The notes beneath the pieces were generated by a model, which made no database searches, had not been told where the DNA came from, and saw nothing but the letters and a program-made list of their open reading frames with translations. Source: DASQFI01 sp035633215 (lineage in GTDB: Bacteria; Acidobacteriota; Vicinamibacteria; Vicinamibacterales; SCN-69-37). From it: a stretch of 64,000 bases of DNA. Location of the stretch: positions 186,001 through 250,000 of the forward strand of contig DASQFI010000022.1 in assembly GCA_035633215.1 (NCBI GenBank), in the 5' to 3' direction. Positions 25,151-33,718 of the stretch are shown here, piece by piece; within the stretch, counting starts at the first letter, position 1, and each line of letters starts with the position of its first letter. The position numbers were made by a program, and so were the translations under genes.

Positions 25151-26440
25151 ATGGCCGACCAGTCTCTCTCCACCCGTCACGCCATCGTGACGGTCCGCAG
25201 CCTTCCGGAACCGAGCCGCATCGAAGCCGCCCCGGAAGCCACAACCGTCAAGGCCGACGTGGACCCGGTCGATCGCGCGCTGCTCTCGACTCAGTATCGA
25301 AGGCTTCGCGATCGGCTCGAGGAAGAAGCGGCCGCGGTCGGCGACGACGTCATGGTCACGGCGCCTGATGCGGAAGTGTCACGACTCCAGAGCCGGCTGG
25401 CGCAGCTCGCGCTCGAAGGACAGCCGCTCGGCCCGGGCGGGCAGGAAGTCAAATTCGGCAGCGGGTTCGAAGGCCGCGACTGGTTCGGATGGCTGAAGAG
25501 CACGCTCGACTGGATCAAGCGGGACGAAGCGCACCCGTTCATCTGGTCGTCGGCCCCTCCCGAGACCATCCCGGATTCGTTCAAGGTCGCGATGGCCGGT
25601 GACTGGGGCACGGGCCTGTATGGCGCGCCGAAGATCGCGGAGCACATTGCCGGGACGGGCTCGTTCGACCTGGTGCTGCACCTGGGCGACGTCTACTACT
25701 CCGGCACGGCCGAGGAAGTGAAGGAACGCTTCCTGAAGCTGTGGCCGTTCGGCGCCGGGCGCATCCATCGCGCGATCAACTCGAATCACGAGATGTATTC
25801 AGGCGGCTACGGCTATTTCGACATCGTCCTGCCGCGCTTCGGCCAGCCGGCCAGCTATTTCGCGATGCAGAACGCGAACTGGCTGCTCGTCGGCCTCGAC
25901 ACCGCGTACATCGATCACGACATGGATCCGAAACAGGTCACCTGGCTCGAACAACAGGTGGCCGGGCGCGGCACTCGGAAGGTCGTGCTGTTCTCGCACC
26001 AGCAGCTGTTCTCACGACTCGACAATCAGGGCACCAATCTGAAAACGAAGCTCGACGGTCTGTTGTCGAAGGGCCTGATCACCGCCTGGTACTGGGGCCA
26101 CGAGCACCAGTGCGTGCTGTATGACAAACATGCCGAGTGGGGACTGACGGCGCGGTGCCTCGGCAACGGCGGCATTCCCGAGCCGCGGAAGCGCGTCGTG
26201 CGCGACGCCACACAGGAGCGCGCGGAGAGCTACATCACGTGGCGGCGCCTCGACGTCGATCCCGGGAAGCCCTGGGCGCCTCGCTGCCTCGCGCTCGACG
26301 GACCCAATCCCGACGTCAAGGGCCGCGAGAACGATTTCGTGCCCCACGCCTACATGACGCTGCACTTCGAGGGGCCGACGCTCACGGAGCGCGTGCTGCT
26401 CCCCGACGGCACGAAGATCTTCGAAGGCAAGATCTCCTGA
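25151..26440 (+). CDS. Calcineurin-like metallophosphoesterase, first gene of the protease operon
   Basis: A 429-aa protein from ATG 25151 with AGGAG upstream. The N-terminal ~130 residues are helical and charged (ALLSTQYRRLRDRLEEEAAAV ...), with no signal peptide. The metallophosphoesterase core follows: MAGDWGTG (Asp 151), LHLGDVYYSG (Asp 180), INSNHEMY (GNHE-type, Gly replaced by Ser), LFSHQQ and YWGHEHQ, so all metal ligands appear present. It is separated by 7 bases from the trypsin-like gene and is clearly in its operon. Substrate could be a phosphoprotein, nucleotide or nucleic acid. The long N-terminal extension may be an interaction module. Confidence 0.85.
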   Translation: MADQSLSTRHAIVTVRSLPEPSRIEAAPEATTVKADVDPVDRALLSTQYRRLRDRLEEEAAAVGDDVMVTAPDAEVSRLQSRLAQLALEGQPLGPGGQEVKFGSGFEGRDWFGWLKSTLDWIKRDEAHPFIWSSAPPETIPDSFKVAMAGDWGTGLYGAPKIAEHIAGTGSFDLVLHLGDVYYSGTAEEVKERFLKLWPFGAGRIHRAINSNHEMYSGGYGYFDIVLPRFGQPASYFAMQNANWLLVGLDTAYIDHDMDPKQVTWLEQQVAGRGTRKVVLFSHQQLFSRLDNQGTNLKTKLDGLLSKGLITAWYWGHEHQCVLYDKHAEWGLTARCLGNGGIPEPRKRVVRDATQERAESYITWRRLDVDPGKPWAPRCLALDGPNPDVKGRENDFVPHAYMTLHFEGPTLTERVLLPDGTKIFEGKIS

Positions 26441-26447
26441 GGGCGCC

Positions 26448-27407
26448 ATGCCGGCCAACGACGAAAATCTCTTCGGCCGCGCGCAGCGGACGTTCGGTCA
26501 CCTGCGCGTCGACGAGGCGGTCGCGAACGTCCGTGCCATCGTGGGCCTGCCGAAAGTGCCCGACAGCGAAAAGGCGGCGCAGGAAGCGCTCGACAAGCTG
26601 CGCACCGGTCGCGCCAGGCCGACCGCCACCGAGCTTGCGGCGCTCGAGTTCGTGATCCGGATGATGAGACCGGCGCCGCTCTCGCGGAACGGCAAGCTTG
26701 ATTCACTGCCCGCCAAGCAAGGGAGCAGCGTCTATCAACCCGAAGTCTCCGCGGCGTGGCAGAAGTTTCGCGACACGAGCGCGCAGATCCTCTACTCGGT
26801 CGGCCGTCTCGATCGCACCGCCGGCTCGAGTCCTCACATCGGCACCGGATTTCTCGTCGCCCCCGACCTCGTGCTGACCAACCATCACGTCGTCTCGGCG
26901 CTCTCTCACGGCGCCGACGAGATCGACGCCGGCATGGCCGTGATCCGCTTCTATCAGGAGTTCGAGGGCCCTGAGCCCGTGCCGACCTGCCCCGTCATCA
27001 AGGTCGCAGCGATCCATCCGTCGCTCGACATGGCGCTGCTGCAGATCCAGGTCCCCGACACGCGCCCGGTTCTACGGTTCGAAACCGCTGCGCTGCCGGC
27101 CCATCTGATGGTCGGGACGATCGGCTATCCGTACAAGGACGACCGCAATCCGCTGTTTGTCGCGGCGATCTACCAGGACACCTACGGCGTCAAGCGGGGC
27201 GCAGTCGGCGAGCTCATCGCCGCACGAGGGAACATGATCTTCCACGACTGCTCGACGCTCGGCGGCAACTCCGGCTCGCCGGTCATGGCGCTCGAGTCGG
27301 GCGCCGTCGTCGGTCTCCATTTCACCGGCGATTTCATGTATCGCAACGGCGCGGTGGCGGCGACAGCGGTCGCCGAGTTCGTCGCCGAGACGACCCGCAC
27401 GCCGTAA
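26448..27407 (+). CDS. Cytosolic trypsin/V8-like serine protease with N-terminal adaptor region
   Basis: A 319-aa protein without signal peptide. Residues 1-100 are helical (LRVDEAVANVRAIVGLPKVPDSEKAAQEALDKL ... ATELAALEFVIRMMRP), a region of the size and look of adaptor domains that tether proteases in NTPase-regulated conflict systems. The protease domain has an intact triad: His 147 in LTNHHVVS, Asp 194 in HPSLDMALLQ and Ser 275 in GGNSGSPV. An intracellular trypsin-like enzyme must be kept in check, so activation by a partner is likely. It lies between the phosphoesterase and the caspase-like gene (18-base gap). Confidence 0.85.
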   Translation: MPANDENLFGRAQRTFGHLRVDEAVANVRAIVGLPKVPDSEKAAQEALDKLRTGRARPTATELAALEFVIRMMRPAPLSRNGKLDSLPAKQGSSVYQPEVSAAWQKFRDTSAQILYSVGRLDRTAGSSPHIGTGFLVAPDLVLTNHHVVSALSHGADEIDAGMAVIRFYQEFEGPEPVPTCPVIKVAAIHPSLDMALLQIQVPDTRPVLRFETAALPAHLMVGTIGYPYKDDRNPLFVAAIYQDTYGVKRGAVGELIAARGNMIFHDCSTLGGNSGSPVMALESGAVVGLHFTGDFMYRNGAVAATAVAEFVAETTRTP

Positions 27408-27425
27408 CGCACGTCTCGAGACCCT

Positions 27426-29750
27426 ATGGCCAAACGCGCGTTCATCATCGCCATTGAGAACTACAAGCAGATGCAGGAAGCCTTGGGCAGCACCCTCAAG
27501 GACACCCACAAACACGCCCTGGAGTTCCGGGATTGGCTCGTCAAGACGCGAACACTTCAGACCTCGGACATCTTCTTCTGCGCGGAGAAAGCACTCACCG
27601 GCCGGACGAGCGACGCGACCCGGTCGGCCATCACGCAGGAACTGCTGCGGTTCAAGGACGCCGCGAAGGACTCCACCGACGACATGTTTTTCTATTTCAG
27701 CGGCCACGGGTTCAGCTACGTGGACGTGGACGGGATCCCGACGGCCGACGTACTGCTGGCCGCCGACTACGTCAAACGGGAGATCTCGGGGAATGCGTGT
27801 CTGAAGCTCGACGAGATTCAGAAATGGCTCAAGATGTGCCTCGGCACGGTGACGGCGGCGGCCTCGACACGATGCGGACACTTCTACTTCATCGACGCGT
27901 GCCGCAACAAGATCACTGAAAGGGAAATCAAGGTCGCGCCGCTTGGGCTCACGTTCGATCACTCGATGAGGAAGAAGGCGCCCGTCTACACGCTCTGCTC
28001 GACGACGACCGGGACGGTCGCCAGTGTCGAAGGCGGATTCCCGGAGGCCCTGATCGACGGATTGAACGGTAGGGGCAAAGCGAAGCGGTTCTTCGAGGGC
28101 ACGTTCACGGTGCTCTTCGACTCGTTGCGGGGCTACGTCGAGCGCCGGCTCGAGATGGAGCTGGATCCGCGAACCGAAGGCGGTGACGGCGTGATTCTCA
28201 AGCTCGATCCGTCGCTCAAGTACACGTGCACCGTCAGCGTGAAGAACGCCGCGGCCCAGGACGAGTTCGACGTGGAAGTGAAGAACGACCTGAAACAAGT
28301 CGTCGAGTCGTTCACGTTCACGGGCGCCGATCGCACCTTCGACGCGCCGCCCGACGACTATTTCGTCCAGGTGCGGCCGAAGACCCCCGCCGACGCGATC
28401 ATGGAGCCCAGCGCGCCGCTGCCGGCCGATCTGTACGAGAACTGCGCGCTGCAATTCGAGAAACGGGCCCCCGAACCCGGCGCGACCAGAGGCGTCCGGG
28501 CCGGCACTCGCGGGCGGGGGCCCGCACGGATCGCCCCCGCGCCCACGCTCCCGCCCACCGCGTCGGTCAACATCGTCGTACCCGACGGCGCGCAGGTCAT
28601 CGTGCGAGGTGGCAAAGACAAGACCGAGCACCTGAAGGCCTCGGGCATGGTTGAACTGACGCCTGGCACCTACCGGATGGAGCTGCACGATGCGCGCGGC
28701 GTCATCGTCGATCGGCGCGAGATCGCGCTCAAGCCGGGCCCGCAGATGATGGATTGGACGCAATTGCCGCCGAGCCCGCTGCGGCACGCGCTGCTCGGCG
28801 CGATTCCGGGAACCCATCAGAACGGCGTCGTCGATTTCTCGGAATCGCTGGGCCCGACGCCCGATCAGGGCCTCGACCTGTGGCTCGGGCTCATCGGCGC
28901 GTCCCGAATCACCGGCGGCCCCGGCGACTTCTCGAAGCTTGGCCCCCTGCCGCTCGCGACATTCGACGCCGCCGGCGATACCGCGATCTACGTCCTGGCA
29001 GGATTCGATCAGCCCACCGTCCGGCTGCGCGCCATCATCACCGACGACTGGAAGATCCCGCCTCGACCCGTCGCGCAGCACGCGTCGTTCCCCGGCCTGT
29101 TCGAAATCGTCGGTCCGTCAGGTCCGCCGGGATTCAAGTACCTGACGGTCCAGGTCGACGACAACGCGCCAATCACGATCGGCACGTACGCCCTGCATGG
29201 CCGCGGCACGCTCGTGACGCTCGCGCAGAAGCACACCGGCGCGCTGCAGATTCAGCAGTTCATCCTGCCATTGCGAAAGTTCCTGAACACCCTGCCCGAA
29301 GGAAGCGGACTCTGGCTCGACCGGACCGTCAAGGAGCTCGACGACGTCAGCGGGCCGTTGCGACTCACGCGGCGATGCGTGGAAATCCAGCGCGCCTTTG
29401 CGCGGGACGAGGATGCCCCCGGCAGCCTCAGCACGGCCGAGCTGCAGTCGCTCGTCTACTTCAAATGGTTCGAGCCGATCGTCGCGGTGCTGGCGTCCTA
29501 CGAGCTCGCGCGGCGCGGCGACGTCGCCACCCTTCGGATCGTCGTCGACAACCTGCGCCGGCACTTCAAAGGCCTGCCCGACAACGAAGCGCTCGCGCGG
29601 CTCGCCGGACTGGTTCCGGTCATGCCGCCAGTCCCGCCCCTCGTTCTCGAAGGACTCCAGGCACTGAATCTGATGCCTGATCACAGAGAGCTGCCGCCGG
29701 CCGAGGCGCTCGTGTTTCGGGGGCCGTGGACAATGTGGCGTGGGCTATGA
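27426..29750 (+). CDS. Caspase-family (C14) protease with long C-terminal region
   Basis: A 774-aa protein. Residues 1-~250 are a caspase/metacaspase p20-like domain: KRAFIIAIENYK at the first strand, FFYFSGHGFSY with catalytic His 94 and FYFIDACRNK with catalytic Cys 159. No signal peptide. Residues ~260-330 and ~375-440 are beta-rich, the second resembling a PEGA-like domain (ASVNIVVPDGAQVIVRGG); a basic Pro-rich linker (about 350-375) separates them. The remaining ~330 residues have no motif I recognise. It closes the phosphoesterase-trypsin-caspase operon. Known bacterial caspase-like proteases cut specific partners during stress or phage response; the target here is unknown. Confidence 0.85.
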   Translation: MAKRAFIIAIENYKQMQEALGSTLKDTHKHALEFRDWLVKTRTLQTSDIFFCAEKALTGRTSDATRSAITQELLRFKDAAKDSTDDMFFYFSGHGFSYVDVDGIPTADVLLAADYVKREISGNACLKLDEIQKWLKMCLGTVTAAASTRCGHFYFIDACRNKITEREIKVAPLGLTFDHSMRKKAPVYTLCSTTTGTVASVEGGFPEALIDGLNGRGKAKRFFEGTFTVLFDSLRGYVERRLEMELDPRTEGGDGVILKLDPSLKYTCTVSVKNAAAQDEFDVEVKNDLKQVVESFTFTGADRTFDAPPDDYFVQVRPKTPADAIMEPSAPLPADLYENCALQFEKRAPEPGATRGVRAGTRGRGPARIAPAPTLPPTASVNIVVPDGAQVIVRGGKDKTEHLKASGMVELTPGTYRMELHDARGVIVDRREIALKPGPQMMDWTQLPPSPLRHALLGAIPGTHQNGVVDFSESLGPTPDQGLDLWLGLIGASRITGGPGDFSKLGPLPLATFDAAGDTAIYVLAGFDQPTVRLRAIITDDWKIPPRPVAQHASFPGLFEIVGPSGPPGFKYLTVQVDDNAPITIGTYALHGRGTLVTLAQKHTGALQIQQFILPLRKFLNTLPEGSGLWLDRTVKELDDVSGPLRLTRRCVEIQRAFARDEDAPGSLSTAELQSLVYFKWFEPIVAVLASYELARRGDVATLRIVVDNLRRHFKGLPDNEALARLAGLVPVMPPVPPLVLEGLQALNLMPDHRELPPAEALVFRGPWTMWRGL

Positions 29751-29765
29751 CATAGCCCACGCCAC
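29735..29765. terminator. Perfect 15-bp-arm hairpin over the caspase gene stop codon
   Basis: GTGGCGTGGGCTATG, one A, then its exact complement. The hairpin includes the last codons and TGA of the caspase-like gene. It lacks a T-run, but its position at the end of an operon between converging genes suits a terminator or 3' stabilising structure. Confidence 0.45.
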
Positions 29766-29766
29766 A

Positions 29767-29924
29767 GGGCAAAGGGCAGCGGGCAAAGGGCAAAGGGCAA
29801 AGGAGAGGGCAAAACCGAAAAGGGGCAAGGTTGCATGTCCAGGCCGGGACGGAAGCAACAATCACCCTTGGCCCTGTTACCTTTCCCCTCTCCTTTGCCC
29901 TTTGCCCGCTGCCCGCTGCCCTTA
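29767..29924. repeat. GGGCAAA-heptamer inverted repeat, copy 1
   Basis: The left arm (29767-29813) is a tandem of GGGCAAA/GGGCAGC units and the right arm (29878-29924) is the imperfect complement (CCTTTGCCCTTTGCCC...). About 65 bases separate the arms. The right arm touches the 3' end of the converging membrane-protein gene. A second locus with the same heptamer is at 56908-57061, also between convergent genes. Confidence 0.75.
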
Positions 29925-30455
29925 CACACCCGGCGCCGGCCGCTCGAAGATCGGCGTCACGATACTCAGCAGCGTCGAAACGAGCATGGCCCCGACCCCG
30001 GAGATCGCGGCGGCCGCGTCCTTCAAGTAGGGATTCCCCGGGACCGCGAGCGCCCAGACGAAGAAGGCGATCGTCGCCGCGCACATCTTCCACCACGGCC
30101 ACTTGCCCGGGCCCGGCAGTGCATCGCCCGTCGCGGCGACCTTGCTGAGATAGATCAGCAGCAACAGCGCCGGCGTGAGGCCGACGAAGAACCAGAGGAT
30201 CTTCGCCGCGTCGATGATCTGAAACGTGGAGTGAAGCGCGGTCTCCGCGGAGAGCGCGGCCACATAGAGCGTGATGACTTCCGTCGGAATGTATCCGACG
30301 AGCGCGTTCAGCGCGTTCGTCACGCGGTTCTCGTCGGCGGCCGGCCTCGCGTCCGAGTCGGCTGCGCTCTCCAGGTTGCCTGACCTCCGGGTGCGCGTCC
30401 AGGGCGCGATCCCTCGCCGGATCAGCTCGTGACTGCTTAGCGCATTCAGGCTCAT
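29922..30455 (-). CDS. Four-span small membrane protein
   Basis: A 177-aa protein from ATG 30455 with GGAGG at 6-base spacing; the longer frame to 30983 runs through the palindrome cluster and antisense to the next gene. After ~50 cytosolic residues (MSLNALSSHELIRRGIAPW ... ENRVTNALNALVG) there are four hydrophobic segments: EVITLYVAALSA, ILWFFVGLTPALLLLIYL, MCAATIAFFVWALAV and SGVGAMLVSTLLSIVTPIF. No family recognised. It converges on the caspase-like gene; a small multi-span protein beside proteases and a NAD-hydrolase could be an effector pore or simply unrelated. Confidence 0.65.
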   Translation of the reverse strand: MSLNALSSHELIRRGIAPWTRTRRSGNLESAADSDARPAADENRVTNALNALVGYIPTEVITLYVAALSAETALHSTFQIIDAAKILWFFVGLTPALLLLIYLSKVAATGDALPGPGKWPWWKMCAATIAFFVWALAVPGNPYLKDAAAAISGVGAMLVSTLLSIVTPIFERPAPGV

Positions 30456-30482
30456 GGCCGCCTCCACGGCGCTTCGCGCCGT

Positions 30483-30702
30483 GAACTTCACACTTCGAAC
30501 TTCGAACTTCAAACTTGAGACCCAATCCACACGTGCCGGATCCTCAGTTCGAAGTTCGAAGTTCAAAGTTCGAAGTTCAGGCTGCGCGAAGCGCAGCCTG
30601 TAGTGTGCTACAGTCGCTGCCTCCCCAGACATATCCCGCGCACGGTCAAGACCTCGGGGGTCATTTCCTGCCGCCGGTCTTCCGCGGAAATGACCCCCGA
30701 GG
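30483..30702. repeat. Cluster of four palindromic structures, including TTCGAAG heptamer repeat
   Basis: Within 220 bases: (a) a tandem CTTCGAA/TTCGAAG array in two opposing arms (30483-30517 and 30546-30579); (b) a perfect hairpin CAGGCTGCGC-GAA-GCGCAGCCTG (30578-30600); (c) CTGTAG-TGTG-CTACAG (30598-30613); (d) 17-bp arms CCTCGGGGGTCATTTCC and complement (30652-30668 / 30686-30702). They fill the space between the start of the four-span gene and the next plus-strand gene, with no coding content. Confidence 0.7.
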
Positions 30703-30741
30703 TCATTTCTTCGACGCGTGTCGTACGGCCAGGAGAAATCG

Positions 30742-31134
30742 ATGGCGAAGAAGAAACGGTCGCGGACCCACACGACGAGGCAGGCGACGACGATGCCCGC
30801 CGGCGAAGCCGCGCTGGCGGCCGCCGTGCCGGTGATTGACGTCCCCGCCGGCACGACCCTCGAGGTGATCGTCGACGTCGGTCCGATGGTGATTCCGTAC
30901 ACGGTCGCGTACGACGGCCGGACGATCATCAAGTCGCTCGTGGATCGGTCCGAGCCGGTGAACGTCAGGACCGGGGACTTCATCCTCGCGTGGGCGTTCG
31001 GGCACTCCGTGAAGGAGTGGAGTCACAGCATCGGCTACTCGCTGGGCGGCGGACCGATGCAGGTGCTCGAGCAGCGCTCGGAAGCCAACAAAGATCCGGA
31101 CCACAGCGTCGGGTTCGCGCTCGTCCGGGCGTGA
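30742..31134 (+). CDS. Small hypothetical protein with basic N-terminus
   Basis: A 130-aa protein from ATG 30742 with AGGAG upstream. It begins with a basic stretch (MAKKKRSRTHTTRQ), then a beta-rich domain (PVIDVPAGTTLEVIVDVGPMVIPYTVAYDGRTIIKSL ... GDFILAWAFGHSVKEWSHSIGYSLGGG). No family recognised. It is 8 bases upstream of the exported 462-aa protein and probably co-transcribed. Confidence 0.6.
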   Translation: MAKKKRSRTHTTRQATTMPAGEAALAAAVPVIDVPAGTTLEVIVDVGPMVIPYTVAYDGRTIIKSLVDRSEPVNVRTGDFILAWAFGHSVKEWSHSIGYSLGGGPMQVLEQRSEANKDPDHSVGFALVRA

Positions 31135-31142
31135 GCAGAATC

Positions 31143-32531
31143 ATGATCCGCCGCTGCTGGGTCGCCCTGTTCGTCGTCTCCGTTGCGCTGCTCTCGAGCG
31201 GCACGCCGGCGGTCGCGCAGCCGATGTCACGCGCGCAGGTCGATGAAGCGTTCGACAAGCGGCTGGGAGAGCTGTGGACCAGGTTCCTCGCCGCGGCGGC
31301 GCGTGAGGCCGGCCTCACGGTGACCGACGGACGCCTGTCGGGCCCGCGCGATGCCAAGGTGGCGGTCTACACGACGGCGCTCGACAGGCTGCAGGCCGAT
31401 CCTGAACTGCTGAGGTTGTTCACGCCGGCGTACGTCCAGTCGTTGATCGACGAGCAGGTCGAGTCGCGCGTGCCGACATCGGTCAACGCGACGAGCACGA
31501 ACCCGGCGACCGGCGGCCTGCCGGAGAAGAGTGGCGCGACGTCGCTTGCCGCCCTCGCGGCGGATCTGTCGAGCCTGGCAAGCGCGGACAAAACTGCCGT
31601 CAGTCTCAGCATCAGCGCGCTGGCGCTCGTGAGCGCGAAAGACCCCGAGATCTATTCGGCGATCACGAGCTATCAGCGGCACTCGCTCGCGCGCCGGTTC
31701 AGCGGCACGGTCGTCTTCGGCGCCAGGATTCCTGAAGCCGAGATCACGGGATTCAGCGGCATGCCCGAGTTCGACACGCTGCTCGACGCGTTCGGCTGGG
31801 ACGTCAAGGCACGCGTGTGGGGAGACAAGGATCCGCGGAGTGACCGGTGGTCGGACGACACCGTTCGGAGGGGCGGGTTGCTCACGCACATCTCGTCGGT
31901 GCTGCTCACGATCGTTGGCAGACCGCGGCCCGGCGAACCGCCGCAACAGGCGCTTGAAGACGCGGTGATTGTTCAGAGCCTGCTCGCCAAGCGACTCGGC
32001 GAGGGCATCGCGGCGATCAAATCGAAGATTGCCAAAGCGCCGCAGTTGAGCCTCAAAGCGGCGGGCACGCATCTCACGAAGGAACGCGGCAGGAACAGAT
32101 ACGCGTTTGTCGCGCTCTTCGATGTCGGCGTGGGCCCATCTGATCTCACGGCCAACGTGCAATATGCCCTGACCGACGACATCCAGCTCGGCGCCGATCA
32201 GCTGTTCAAGACGAAGATCTGGACAGTGTCTGGCGCGGTCACTTCCCATCTCGCGCCGGGCGCGATCATTCGCGGGCGCACGATCGACTGGAGCGTCGGT
32301 GGGAGCGTGGCCGTCTTCGCCGACAAGGCGTCCATGCCCGTGCCGGCCGAGAACACCTGGAAAATCTTCACGTCGGTCGACGTGCCGGTCGGCGGCGGCG
32401 GAAAGATCCCGGTCTCGATCGTTTACACGAACGATCCGAACGCGCTGACCAAGGAGAAGTTCATCCGGGGTCAGATTGGCCTGAGCTACGACTTCTCGGC
32501 GCTGAAGCAGCTGTTCACGCCCGGCTCGTAA
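31143..32531 (+). CDS. Exported 462-aa protein, possibly outer-membrane associated
   Basis: Starts at ATG 31143 with a signal peptide (MIRRCWVALFVVSVALLSSGTPAVAQP). The first half is helical with Ala/Leu-rich stretches (residues ~120-175). The second half is beta-rich and ends with alternating strands (FIRGQIGLSYDFSALKQLF), as in outer-membrane barrels, including paired strands around YAFVALFDVGVGPSDLTANVQYALTDD. No family recognised. It is followed after ~140 bases by the lipoprotein gene on the same strand. Confidence 0.65.
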   Translation: MIRRCWVALFVVSVALLSSGTPAVAQPMSRAQVDEAFDKRLGELWTRFLAAAAREAGLTVTDGRLSGPRDAKVAVYTTALDRLQADPELLRLFTPAYVQSLIDEQVESRVPTSVNATSTNPATGGLPEKSGATSLAALAADLSSLASADKTAVSLSISALALVSAKDPEIYSAITSYQRHSLARRFSGTVVFGARIPEAEITGFSGMPEFDTLLDAFGWDVKARVWGDKDPRSDRWSDDTVRRGGLLTHISSVLLTIVGRPRPGEPPQQALEDAVIVQSLLAKRLGEGIAAIKSKIAKAPQLSLKAAGTHLTKERGRNRYAFVALFDVGVGPSDLTANVQYALTDDIQLGADQLFKTKIWTVSGAVTSHLAPGAIIRGRTIDWSVGGSVAVFADKASMPVPAENTWKIFTSVDVPVGGGGKIPVSIVYTNDPNALTKEKFIRGQIGLSYDFSALKQLFTPGS

Positions 32532-32668
32532 CGGCGGGGTCGCCGCGCTTCATGTTCCACATGCGGCGAGTCTGCTAGAATTCCAGCCTCCCCACCACGA
32601 CTTGCCGCCCCACACCGGTTTCCGGGATGGGTGTTCCTCGGCCAGGCTACGGCCGAAAGTAGGTTGAC

Positions 32669-33718
32669 ATGATCCACAACTATCGTCTGCGCATTGCCGG
32701 GGTTCTGGCGGCATTGTCGATCTTCGTCGGGCCCGCAGCCTGCGGCGGCGGAGGCGGCGGCAACCAGACGCCCGACCCCGTTCTCGCGTCCATCACCCTC
32801 GACTCGGGCGGGTCGGTCAACGCCGGCGCCACGATTCAAGGAACGGCGACGCTCGACCGCGCCGCCAAAACCGGCGGCGCGGGTGTCACGCTCACGAGCA
32901 GCAACACCAGCGTCGCGACCGTACCGGGCACCGTGTTCATTCCCGAAGGCGCAACGTCCGAGCGCTTCACTGTGACTGGCGTCAGCACTGGATCGGCGAC
33001 CATCACAGGGAATTTCGGTGGCTCGCGAACCGCAACCGTGAACGTGGCCTCGGCGCCGATTGATCTGGTGTCCGTGACACTGGCAGTAGGGACGGTGAAT
33101 GGGCCTGGTCCGGTTCAGGGCACGGCGACGATTTCCGGACCGGCGCCATCCGGCGGAACCACCGTCGGTTTGTCGAGTAGCAACAGTGGTGCAGCGACGG
33201 TGCCCGGCAACGTCACCGTGCCGCAAGGATCGACGACGGCGAACTTCACTGTCACGGTGATGACCGCCGCGGCGGCAAACGTCACGATCACGGGGTCGCT
33301 CGGCAGCACCACGCGAACCGCGAATCTCGCCATCAATGCGCTGCCCATCGCCGCGAACTTCGTGGTCATTCCTAACCCTGGCACGATCGCCACGGGTCAA
33401 CAGTGCGAAGTGCAGTCAGTTCCGAGCGGTGGCGGCACGGCCAACCTGATGAAGTGCACGTTCGACGCGAGTTCGTCCACCCCCCAGGTGGCGATCACGA
33501 GTTACATCTGGAGATTCCCGCAAGGGAACAACCCCGTCATCGCGTTCACGAGGACAACGCCGACCCTCTCGGGTATCACGCTCGCGTGTGGCAGTTTCGG
33601 CACCGGCAATGTCGGGACGGCGACTGGCAGGGATATCACTCTGGAAATCGTCACGCCGAACGGCAATGCTCAGCGCACTATCGAGGTCACTTTCATTAGA
33701 AACGGGCCATGCGGTTAG
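32669..33718 (+). CDS. Lipoprotein with Ig-like repeats
   Basis: A 349-aa protein with a lipobox (SIFVGPAACGGGGGG, lipidated Cys about 25). Two ~85-residue Ig-like repeats follow (ASITLDSGGSVNAGATIQGTATLDRA ... VSVTLAVGTVNGPGPVQGTATISGP), each with a SSNTSVATVPGTV-type core. The C-terminal domain has four Cys (GQQCEVQ, LMKCTF, LACGSF, NGPCG) and a PKD-like YIWRFPQGN strand. It overlaps the outer-membrane protein gene by 10 bases, so the two are translated together. Probably a cell-surface lipoprotein. Confidence 0.78.
   Translation: MIHNYRLRIAGVLAALSIFVGPAACGGGGGGNQTPDPVLASITLDSGGSVNAGATIQGTATLDRAAKTGGAGVTLTSSNTSVATVPGTVFIPEGATSERFTVTGVSTGSATITGNFGGSRTATVNVASAPIDLVSVTLAVGTVNGPGPVQGTATISGPAPSGGTTVGLSSSNSGAATVPGNVTVPQGSTTANFTVTVMTAAAANVTITGSLGSTTRTANLAINALPIAANFVVIPNPGTIATGQQCEVQSVPSGGGTANLMKCTFDASSSTPQVAITSYIWRFPQGNNPVIAFTRTTPTLSGITLACGSFGTGNVGTATGRDITLEIVTPNGNAQRTIEVTFIRNGPCG

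Noticed and set aside
27072..29081. 669-codon minus-strand open frame opposite the caspase gene
   Set aside because: Antisense shadow; the sense protein has catalytic motifs and operon spacing.
29767..30579. CRISPR array at the heptamer repeats
   Set aside because: Units are 7 bases, contiguous and mirrored as inverted arms; there are no unique spacers or cas genes.
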